Part shown: positions 1 through 6,400 of the stretch, piece by piece
Layout of the letters: every line of letters begins with the position of its first letter
Position numbering within the stretch: position 1 is the stretch's first letter
Assembly (NCBI GenBank): GCA_937889645.1
Contig: CALBZE010000065.1
Span: forward strand, 1-6,645
Reading direction: 5' to 3'
Source: an uncultured bacterium
GTDB lineage: Bacteria; Gemmatimonadota; Gemmatimonadetes; Longimicrobiales; RSA9
Length of the DNA: 6,645 bases
Made by a program: the position numbers and the translations under genes
The notes under the pieces: model-generated
Database searches by the model: none
Told to the model about the DNA's origin: nothing
Seen by the model: only the letters and a program-made list of their open reading frames with translations

Positions 1-2
1 GC

Positions 3-284
3 CCTTTTTCATCCCATCAAGTCACGCGATCCACAACTTTTGAGAATACCTCCGTTAGCGGCGGGGACGGCAATTACACCTACCGCTGGGACATTCATTA
101 CATCGATGTCGGAGGTGGGTAGGGTTGGGTTGGTTCCGGGCCTTGGGTCACGTTCGGCGTAGACCCCATGGACGGAGATTTCGAGTTGCGCTTGACGGTG
201 ACATCTGCAGGGATGTCGGTTATCGAATTCGCTTCCGTGATAAACTCAATGGGCTGCCCGCCGCCGCAGATCATCTGCGAGTGA
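3..284 (+). pseudogene. C-terminal fragment of an Ig/PKD-like surface protein, interrupted by in-frame TAG
   Basis: One reading frame runs in from the left edge. It reads 39 codons to a TAG at 120-122, then continues in the same frame for 53 codons to TGA at 282-284. Before the TAG it contains SGGDGNYTYRWDIHYIDVGGG (split here as SGGDGNYTYRW and DIHYIDVGGG). After it come GWVGSGPWVTFGV and DGDFELRLTVTSAGM. The pattern of a GGxxxYTYRW strand, then a Gly/Trp turn, then FELRLTVT resembles the last Ig-like or PKD-like beta-sandwich domain of a secreted bacterial protein, and the homologous pattern spans the stop. The tail ends with two cysteines, in CPPPQIIC. The unchanged frame suggests a nonsense change, for example TGG to TAG, rather than a frameshift. 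Alternatives are a sequencing error, stop-codon readthrough, or a real end at 122. GC here is about 54% by hand count of the first 120 bases, well below the right half. Family assignment is tentative because most of the gene lies outside the window. Confidence 0.5.
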
Positions 285-293
285 AGGGATGAT

Positions 294-319
294 CCGAGGG
301 CCCCTTTCGGGGCCCTCGG
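294..319. terminator. Strong GC hairpin between convergent genes, likely bidirectional terminator
   Basis: CCGAGGGCCCC (294-304) and GGGGCCCTCGG (309-319) form a perfect 11-bp stem with a TTTC loop. It lies 9 bases after the TGA of the rightward fragment and 42 bases beyond the stop of the leftward lipoprotein gene. A perfect stem between two converging gene ends fits a shared terminator. Neither side has a clear U-tract, so it may act as a 3'-end stabiliser or a non-canonical terminator, as is common in GC-rich genomes. Confidence 0.7.
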
Positions 320-361
320 CGTTCCCGCCGCCCGCGTTCGATCCAGAGCCGGTTCGACTGT

Positions 362-2899
362 TCATTGGCCGAAGTATATTGTAATAGGGCTGGGCGTCGT
401 CATCGGGTCGAACGCGACGAAGAGGTCGACCTTCCCATCGCCGTCGAGGTCCCCGAATTCGACGCCAACGGTGCGGGGAATACTCAGGCGTTGCGTCATC
501 GCGAAGTTCCCGCCGTCATTCGTCAGGATGAGCACGTTGCCGCCATTGGACATTGTGGCCGTCGCCAGATCGATGTCCCCGTCGCCGTCGATGTCGCCGG
601 CGGTGATGGACTCATGTTCACGGGCCTCGGGCATGGTGACCGTCTGGTGACGGGTGAACGTCCCGTCCCCTACGCCGCGGAAGATGACGACGAGGCCGGC
701 CGAGGCGGTGTTGTCGACGACGGCGATGTCCAGGATGCCGTCGCCGGTGAAGTCCGCGATGGCGATCTCCTGCGATCGTATCAGCCCGCCAAGGGTGCGT
801 AGGTCGCCGAATGTCCCGTCTCCGTTGCCGAGTCGGATGTGAACGGCCGCGCTCCCCGTCATGACGACGTCGAGGCGGCCATCGCCGTTCAGGTCGGCCA
901 GGTCGATGTCGTTGAAGAAAGGACGGACATCGCCTGAAACGCCATACGTCGCATAGGGGAACTGGAACGTACCATCCCCGTTGCCGAGGCCGACGAGAAA
1001 TCTCTTTCCCTCAGCCTCGTACGCCACGAAGTCGAGCACGCCATCGCCGTTCAGCTCTCCTACCGCCACGGCGAAGAATGCGTTGTTGCCCTCGACCGTC
1101 ATCTCTGGACCGGCGGAGAAGCGTCCGTCACCGCTTCCGAAGAAGACCTGCACCTTCTTGTTCTTGTGGTTGGCCACGATGATGTCGATCCTGCCATCGC
1201 CGTTCACGTCTCCGGGTATGGCACGCATTGACCAGTACTCGTAATCCTTTGGGTCGGGCGCCAGCCGCAACTCGAACCGGTAGTTCCTCCGGGTCCATGA
1301 TATGAAGCTGAGATCGATCAGGTTCGTGACGCCGAAATCGAGTTCTCCATCGCCGTTCCAGTCTGCGATCGTGATGTACTTGGCGCCGCGTTCCGCGGTG
1401 TACCCCAGCATCCTGCCACTCGGGTCGAACTGACCGCTCGCCACCGCGGCCGGGAGGCGATGGCGCGCGACGTACGGGAGTCCTTCCACGCAGGCACCCG
1501 CCTTTAGGACAAGCTCCACGACCTCGCCCGCGTGGAAGGTACCGACCGGTGTCGAAACGGTGGTCGTTCCGTCTCCCGTGTACGCTTCGCCCGTGAAACG
1601 AACACCGCTCTGCAGCCCCCGCACAATGAAGCGGCTGGAGTCGAAGCCGGTGGCCGGGCCGTCGAACGTGGCGGCGAAGCTGTAGGAGCGCGGCGTGGGT
1701 CCCGGCGTGACCGCGAAGCCGAGGAAACGGGTCGACCGTGTCCCCTGCAGGACCGCCGTGGGGGCGCCAACCGGCCCGGCGACGCGGGCCGAGCACACCA
1801 GTCGGCTCGCGATGCCGCCGTCGTAGCCGCCTCCGGGGAGCAGCGTGACCGCGATCGCGCCGAGCGAAGCGGCGCGTGCCTCGAACGCGGCCTGGCCTTC
1901 CGGCGTCTGCTCCTCGGGCGACTGGGTGATCTTCGTCTCGCTGTCGTCGACGGCGAGGAAGAGGATGCTCACCGTGAAGGGATCGTCCGCCGGATTCGCC
2001 TGGAGCGGCACCTTGTAGGCGAAGGTCACGATCCCGTCGAACTGGCCCTCGGCCGGATTCGCCTCGAGCTCGCGGGTATCGTCCCTGGCGGCGTTGGCCA
2101 CGACGAAGCCGTACGGGAAGACGTCGTCGATGTCGAGCTCCGCGGCGGTGGCGAGGTCGAGGATCTCTTCCGCTTCCTCCTCCGTGAGCACCTGCAGCAC
2201 GTCGGGGAAGCGGGGCTCGATCGCGCCGGCGCGGCTCTGCATCACCGCGCCGGTGGGGATGAGCTGCCGGGCGATGGCCGAATCGGCGTGGCTGCCGTCG
2301 AAGCGGTGGAGGCGCGAGACCGGCGTGTGGCCGATCGACTTGTTGGGCGCGCTCGACTTCACGGCGACGAGCGTGAGGTTCTTTCTCGGCGTATCGTAGG
2401 GCGTGCCGTCCTGCTGGGCGTTCCTCACCCGGTAGGTGGCGTAGAGGTAGCGATAGCCGTCCTTGCCCCGCTCGCCGTGGGTGAGGGAACCCGTCGAGAG
2501 CAGCTCGAGCTGGATCGTGCCGTCGCCGGAGCCGTCGCCGTTGGCGGGTCGGGTGAAGGCGTGCCGGGCGTTGGGACCGGCCGCGGGGCTCGAGCCCCCG
2601 GCGTTTCCGCCCACACCCACCTCGCGGAGCGCGCGGAGCCGTTCGAGCTCTTCCACGCTACGGGCGCTGACCGCCGTCGAAGTCATCTGGTTGGTCCCGA
2701 TCCCGGAGATCGTGACCTCGACGAGGCCGAGGACGCGGGGTAGGGTGCGGGTGCCGCCATCCTTGCCGCCGCTGTCGCCGGGGACGGCCGGCCTCATGGG
2801 CTCGTCCATGCACGCGGCGAGGGCGACGAGAGGCAGCGCGAGGCCGAGCCGCCTCCAGCGTGGAAGCCTCTTCGCTCCTGATTGCGTGTGTCTGCTCAT
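362..2899 (-). CDS. Lipoprotein with seven FG-GAP/VCBS repeats (predicted beta-propeller)
   Basis: 845 residues. Signal peptide: basic stretch KRLPRWRR, hydrophobic core LGLALPLVALAA, lipobox LAAC with the lipidated Cys at residue 30, so the mature protein should be membrane-anchored outside the cytoplasm. After a Gly/Pro-rich linker (31-50), residues about 51-490 form a region I cannot assign to a family. It appears beta-rich, with two cysteines (369 and 470) that could form a disulfide. Residues about 500-845 hold seven calcium-loop motifs of the form DxNGDGxxD, starting at 513, 564, 615, 669, 716, 769 and 817. They are spaced 47-54 residues apart, with GNGDGTF-type FG-GAP signatures between them. 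Seven such repeats normally close into an integrin-alpha-like beta-propeller used for adhesion or ligand binding. The ATG at 2899 is preceded by GGAGAG with a 6-base gap, which supports this start. The gene lies 34 bases after the small leader-like peptide gene on the same strand, so both are probably co-transcribed. No catalytic residues are recognisable; the ligand is unknown. Confidence 0.9.
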   Translation of the reverse strand: MSRHTQSGAKRLPRWRRLGLALPLVALAACMDEPMRPAVPGDSGGKDGGTRTLPRVLGLVEVTISGIGTNQMTSTAVSARSVEELERLRALREVGVGGNAGGSSPAAGPNARHAFTRPANGDGSGDGTIQLELLSTGSLTHGERGKDGYRYLYATYRVRNAQQDGTPYDTPRKNLTLVAVKSSAPNKSIGHTPVSRLHRFDGSHADSAIARQLIPTGAVMQSRAGAIEPRFPDVLQVLTEEEAEEILDLATAAELDIDDVFPYGFVVANAARDDTRELEANPAEGQFDGIVTFAYKVPLQANPADDPFTVSILFLAVDDSETKITQSPEEQTPEGQAAFEARAASLGAIAVTLLPGGGYDGGIASRLVCSARVAGPVGAPTAVLQGTRSTRFLGFAVTPGPTPRSYSFAATFDGPATGFDSSRFIVRGLQSGVRFTGEAYTGDGTTTVSTPVGTFHAGEVVELVLKAGACVEGLPYVARHRLPAAVASGQFDPSGRMLGYTAERGAKYITIADWNGDGELDFGVTNLIDLSFISWTRRNYRFELRLAPDPKDYEYWSMRAIPGDVNGDGRIDIIVANHKNKKVQVFFGSGDGRFSAGPEMTVEGNNAFFAVAVGELNGDGVLDFVAYEAEGKRFLVGLGNGDGTFQFPYATYGVSGDVRPFFNDIDLADLNGDGRLDVVMTGSAAVHIRLGNGDGTFGDLRTLGGLIRSQEIAIADFTGDGILDIAVVDNTASAGLVVIFRGVGDGTFTRHQTVTMPEAREHESITAGDIDGDGDIDLATATMSNGGNVLILTNDGGNFAMTQRLSIPRTVGVEFGDLDGDGKVDLFVAFDPMTTPSPITIYFGQ
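425..1363 (-). repeat. Seven protein-level FG-GAP calcium-loop repeats
   Basis: The repeats encode DWNGDGELD, DVNGDGRID, ELNGDGVLD, DLNGDGRLD, DFTGDGILD, DIDGDGDID and DLDGDGKVD, at intervals of 51, 51, 54, 47, 53 and 48 residues. The third has Glu in place of the first Asp ligand. The DNA of the copies is diverged, so this is an old protein repeat rather than a recent tandem duplication. Confidence 0.88.
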
Positions 2900-2933
2900 C
2901 GCTGTCTCTCCGTTCGGTCTTGAGGGGTGCGGA

Positions 2934-3092
2934 TCAAGGGAAGATCGGCACGGACTGCTGGAGCGTAAGGGCGCTCCAGGGGCCGAGGCGCTCGAGGCGC
3001 GGTGGGGTGTAGGGCAGCCGCTCGGCCGCTCCCGGCCGTGCGGCGCTCTGCTCCGGAACGGCCTCGGGGGCCGGATCCTGCTCTCGAAGCAT
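2934..3092 (-). CDS. Small lasso-leader-like peptide lacking a normal core
   Basis: 52 residues. Residues 28-43 read YTPPRLERLGPWSALT and match every fixed position of the lasso-peptide leader motif YxxPxLxxxGxxxxxT: Tyr28, Pro31, Leu33, Gly37, Thr43. In lasso precursors this motif is bound by the RiPP recognition element, and the Thr is normally at position -2 before the core. Here that leaves LQQSVPIFP and then a stop. This gives an eight-residue core, too short for ring plus tail, with no Asp or Glu to close a ring. The N-terminal 27 residues are Ala/Pro/Glu-rich with no signal peptide. The ATG at 3092 is chosen because AGGAGG lies 5 bases upstream; an adjacent ATG (3095) and a GTG (3116) are less well placed. 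The stop is 34 bases before the lipoprotein gene, suggesting one transcript. No maturation enzyme (RRE protein, protease, cyclase) is in the window. It could be a leader-only signalling or binding peptide, a decayed RiPP precursor, or a precursor for another modification. Confidence 0.75.
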   Translation of the reverse strand: MLREQDPAPEAVPEQSAARPGAAERLPYTPPRLERLGPWSALTLQQSVPIFP

Positions 3093-3097
3093 CATCG

Positions 3098-3103
3098 CCT
3101 CCT
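3098..3103 (-). promoter_or_regulatory. Ribosome binding site that sets the start of the small peptide gene
   Basis: On the minus strand AGGAGG is followed by CG and two consecutive ATG codons. The gap is 2 bases to the first ATG and 5 to the second, so translation most likely starts at the second (3092). This near-perfect Shine-Dalgarno sequence is the main evidence, besides the motif, that the short frame is translated. Confidence 0.7.
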
Positions 3104-3124
3104 GTCCAGGACTCACGTTTGGGA

Positions 3125-3225
3125 AATCACGGACGACGCCGGGGAGAGCGCGGCGCCGTCCGCTCCGTCGGCGCCGGTGCCGAAGGCGGGCGTCCGGCGC
3201 GCGCGACGGAAAGGAGTCCGTGATT
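3125..3225. repeat. Widely spaced 10-bp inverted repeat, AATCACGGAC / GTCCGTGATT
   Basis: AATCACGGAC at 3125-3134 is the exact reverse complement of GTCCGTGATT at 3216-3225, with 81 bases between. The inner 8-mer TCACGGAC occurs again at 3422-3429, just downstream of the rightward promoter. Three copies of one 8-mer in this intergenic region could be a dispersed regulator site. They may also be chance. Confidence 0.35.
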
Positions 3226-3232
3226 CGCGCCG

Positions 3233-3238
3233 AATATG
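3233..3238 (-). promoter_or_regulatory. Candidate -10 element for the peptide-lipoprotein unit
   Basis: The minus strand reads CATATT, matching TATAAT at four of six positions, in an otherwise very GC-rich stretch. The sequence where a -35 box should be is AGAGCC, which is unlike consensus and overlaps the direct repeats. A missing -35 box beside repeated sites is what an activator-dependent promoter looks like. The gap from the nearest repeat to the -10 is 11 bases. This is a weak call. Confidence 0.22.
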
Positions 3239-3249
3239 GGGGAGACCCG

Positions 3250-3300
3250 TTACGTGGCTCTTCCGCGGCGAGGGCTGCCGATTACGCGGCTCTTACGTGG
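3250..3300. promoter_or_regulatory. Two pairs of 8-base direct repeats with 11-base period (candidate SARP operator)
   Basis: Pair one is TTACGTGG (3250-3257), CTC, TTCCGCGG (3261-3268). Pair two is TTACGCGG (3282-3289), CTC, TTACGTGG (3293-3300). Within each pair the repeats start 11 bases apart with the same CTC spacer, and the pairs start 32 bases apart, about three helical turns. SARP-family activators in Streptomyces bind direct heptamer repeats with an 11-base period, so this is a good candidate operator for the SARP-type protein encoded next to it. The pattern is seen directly; the binding partner is inferred. Confidence 0.5.
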
Positions 3301-3332
3301 CGGGGAAGAGTCGGGAAAGAGCCGCGTAATCG
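3279..3332. repeat. 16-bp perfect inverted repeat with 22-base spacer
   Basis: CGATTACGCGGCTCTT (3279-3294) is the exact reverse complement of AAGAGCCGCGTAATCG (3317-3332). The left arm contains the third direct-repeat copy and the CTC spacer, so the right arm is a further, inverted copy of the same element. It may be an operator half-site in opposite orientation or a cruciform or hairpin-forming sequence. It has no U-tract and lies upstream of the rightward promoter, so a terminator role for the regulator gene is unlikely. Confidence 0.6.
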
Positions 3333-3379
3333 TCGCGTGAAGGACGGGGGAACGTCGCATGTTTACTGCGCAGCACCGC

Positions 3380-3400
3380 TTGCCGTGCATCGGACGGCAA
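3380..3400. promoter_or_regulatory. Inverted repeat overlapping the -35 box, possible operator
   Basis: TTGCCGT (3380-3386) and ACGGCAA (3394-3400) are exact reverse complements separated by GCATCGG. The left arm is the -35 box itself and the right arm fills the spacer, so a dimeric protein bound here would block or remodel polymerase binding. A 7-bp palindrome can also arise by chance. Confidence 0.3.
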
Positions 3401-3408
3401 AGTAGAAT
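3380..3408 (+). promoter_or_regulatory. Sigma70-like promoter for the SARP-family regulator
   Basis: TTGCCG (3380-3385), a 17-base spacer, then TAGAAT (3403-3408), matching the -35 consensus at four of six and the -10 consensus at five of six positions. Transcription would start near 3415, giving a leader of about 82 bases before the ATG at 3497. Its position rules out the more upstream ATG at 3359 as a start on this transcript. Confidence 0.55.
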
Positions 3409-3496
3409 CAACGCGCAAGCGTCACGGACATCCGCCGTTTCACCCCTCTCCGACGACCGAGAGGCAAGACACCGCCGACCAGGACGTTACGCCGCG

Positions 3497-6400
3497 ATGC
3501 TTCGTTTGCGACTTCTGGGCTCTCTAGCCGTCGAGAGCCAGAGCCGGCCGGCGGCACCTGCCCTGATCCAGAAACCGAAGCGATTCGCGCTGCTGTCGTA
3601 CCTCGCCGTCAGGCTTGCCCAGGGGCCGCACCGGCGAGACACGCTGATCGCGCTGCTGTGGCCGGAGTTCAACCAGCGTCGCGCGCGCGCGGCTTTGAAC
3701 CGCACCCTTTACGACCTGCGCCGGGAGTTGGGAGACGGGGTCGTCGTCAGTCTCGGGAACGAAGAGGTCGGGCTCGAGCCGGAACGGGTGTGGTGTGACG
3801 TGGTCGCCTTCGAGGAAGCCCTCGCCGCGGGCGACCGGGTCGGTGCGCTGGACCTGTATCGCGGCGAGCTGATGCCGGGCTTCTTCCTGTCCGGCACGCC
3901 GGAGTTCGAGCGCTGGCTTGATCTGGAGCGGGCGCGGCTGCGGGACCGGGCGCTCCGCGCGGCCCTGGAGCAGGCGGAAACATCGTCCGATCCGGTCCGG
4001 TGGCTGCGCCGTGCGCGGGAGATCGAGCCGGACGACGAGCGGGTGGTGAGGCGCCTGCTGTCGGCGCTGGCCGAGTCGGGAGACCGCGCGGGGGCGCTGA
4101 GGGAGTACGAGGCGTTCGCCCGTCGTCTTGTGGAGGACTTCGGCGCGGAGCCGTCGCCGGAGACGCGGGAGCTGGTGGAGGCGATCCGGAAGCGGAGCGT
4201 GGCGGCGAGTGGGGCTCCGGCGGCCGGATCGCGCGGTGGTGCAGACAGCGCCGCCGGCGGCGCCTCGGGCACGACCGGCGAGCCGGGGGCCGGCGGTACG
4301 CCGAGCGCGGCCAGCCCGTCGGGTGCCGCTCCCGATGCCGGCCGGCAGGCGACGGGTGACTCGGAGCCCGCCACGGCGGCCGGGGCCACCGGGTCCGACG
4401 CGGCCGCCGCCGAGGATCGGGCGGGGCGCCGCCGGTGGCGCGGCACCGGGCCCGGTGCGAGGCTGCGGTGGTGGGGCTCCGCCGCGGTGGTGGCCGTCCT
4501 CGTCGTGATCGGCGCGCTGGCCATCCGGTCCAGCGGGCTGGGCGAGGCGACCCGGCCGAATCTCGTCGCCGTGCTCCCCTTCGCGTTCCGGGGCGACCCG
4601 GAGCTCGCCTACCTCGGCGAGGGCATCGCGACGCTATTGGCCCACGAACTGGACGCGCTCCCGGGCACGGAGAGCGTGGACCCGAGGACCGTGCTCGCTA
4701 CCACCAACTCGCCGCGGGACGGGACCACGAGTCCCCGGGAAGGGCGGGACCTGGCCGCCCGGCTCGGCGCCGGCCAGTTCGTGCTGGGCGACGTCCTCGA
4801 GGCAGGGGGACGGGTGCGGCTCAACGCCTCACTCTACGGCGGGCGCGGCGGCGCAATGCCTCGGGCAAGCGTGAGCGTCGAAGGGCGCCCCGACTCGATC
4901 TTCGACCTGGTCCGCGAGGTGGCGATCCGCCTCTTCGAGCGATCGGCCGGTGACATCCTCCACGAGGGCGCCGCACCCGCGACGCGTTCCATGGCCGCGC
5001 TCGAGGCTTTCGTCTACGGCGATCAGGCGCTTCGCGCCGCCCGGTTCGCCGAGGCCCAGTCGCATTTCCAGCGCGCCGTCCGCGCCGACACCGCTTTCGG
5101 TCTCGCCTACCTCCGCCTGAGCCAGGCTGCGAACTGGACGGGCGCCGACTGGCTCGCCCGAAGCGCAGCCGAGGACGCCATCCGCCACCGGGCCGGCCTC
5201 TCCGCGCGCGACCGGAGGTTCGCCGAGGCGTGGAGGGCATACGTCTTCGGCCGGGCCGACGAGGCGGAACGCGGGTTCAGGGCGCTGGTCGCGGAGGATT
5301 CCCTCGACGCGGATGCCTGGTTCTACCTCGGCGAGACGCTCTTCCACTGGGGTCCGACCTACGGTTGGCCGGCGGCCGAGGCCCGGAACGCGTTCGGTCG
5401 GGTGCTCGATCTCTCGCCCGACAACGTCGCCGCGATCATCCACGTGCTGCGCCTCGCCGCCAACGACCGCGATCTGGCACGGATCGACACCCTGACCCGG
5501 CGGCTCCAGCGCCTGGAGCCCACGGGGGACCATGCCCTCGAGGGCCGGGTGCTGCGCGCCTGGGTCGCAGGCGACACGGCCGAGCAGCAGCGGCTGCGGA
5601 ACGAGCTCCGGACCGTCGACCACACCCCGTTGTGGCACATCGCGCTCTCCGCGGCCGCCCACGGGAGTGACCCCGGCGCGACCCTGAAGCTGGTGCCGCT
5701 GCTCCGGCCCGCGCCGGACCTGACCGCCGGCGACCCCAAGGGCCACGTCGAAGTCCGGCTCTATGCGGCGATCCTCGAGGCCGCGCGGGGTCGCTTCGCC
5801 GCGGCCAACGCATGGCTCGACTCCGTGGCCGCGATCGATCCGGCCAAGGCGCTCGAGTATCGGGGACTCTTTGCGATCACGCCGTACGACCCCCTCGGAG
5901 AGGAGGCCCGCGCGGCGATCCGGCGCGGGATCGAGCGGTATCGCGCGCCCGGGCCGATGCTCCCCACCATGCCCCTCAATCCGCCGGTGCGGACGATGCT
6001 CGCCGGCATCCTGGCCGCCCGGTCCGGCGACATGGCGGGGCTGGAGCGCGCGCTCCGGTCGCTGGCCACGCCGGCAGGCGGTGGGATCGATTCCCAGTTC
6101 CACGTCTTCCGGCTGCGGGGCGAGGCCTTGCTCCGCGCCGAAGCCGCCCTCGCCGCGCAAGACCCGGCGTCGGCGCTCCGTGCGCTCGAGAGCTTCCCGC
6201 TCGCCGCCGACTCGACGCTTCCCGTCTACGACCGGGAGCAGGGCGATGCCCACATGCGTTGGCTTCGCGCCCGGGTGCTCGAGACGCTCGGCCAGGATGA
6301 GGAAGCGCTCCGCTGGTACGCGACGTTCCCCGACCCTGCGGCGAACGACCTGATGTACCTGGCGCCGTCGCACCTGCACCGCGCTCGGATCCACGAGCGC

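Larger units (their letters stand above)
3093..3496. other. Divergent regulatory region with direct and inverted repeats
   Basis: About 400 bases separate the peptide start from the regulator start. From left to right the region holds the peptide RBS, one arm of a 10-bp inverted repeat, a GC-rich stretch (about 3135-3210), the other arm, a weak leftward -10-like sequence, two pairs of 8-base direct repeats, a 16-bp perfect inverted repeat, and a rightward sigma70-like promoter. I see no tRNA, riboswitch or convincing further gene in it. Confidence 0.65.

Noticed and set aside
1532..2743. 403-residue open frame on the plus strand inside the lipoprotein gene
   Set aside because: Its product is rich in Arg, Glu and Val-Glu-Ala strings typical of a mirror frame of GC-rich coding DNA. 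The opposite strand has a signal peptide, lipobox and family repeats.
2900..2966. Possible readthrough of the small peptide stop to give a longer lasso core
   Set aside because: The frame after the TGA encodes SAPLKTERR, so no Asp or Glu appears at core positions 7-9, and the frame does not match that of the lipoprotein, so no fusion results.
3279..3332. The 16-bp inverted repeat as an intrinsic terminator or a mobile-element end
   Set aside because: There is no U-tract, no gene ends nearby, no transposase is in the window, and there are no flanking target duplications that I can see.
3250..3332. CRISPR array
   Set aside because: The repeats are only 8-16 bases long, have unequal spacing between pairs, include an inverted copy, and have no spacers of regular length or cas genes nearby.
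3220..3405. 61-residue open frame on the plus strand in the intergenic region
   Set aside because: It runs through the direct repeats, the inverted repeat and the -35 box, its RBS gap is only 3 bases, and the product shows no motif.
3359..3496. Upstream ATG extending the regulator by 46 residues
   Set aside because: It lies upstream of the predicted -35 and -10 boxes, the added residues show no domain, and the conserved winged-helix strand begins exactly at the ATG at 3497.
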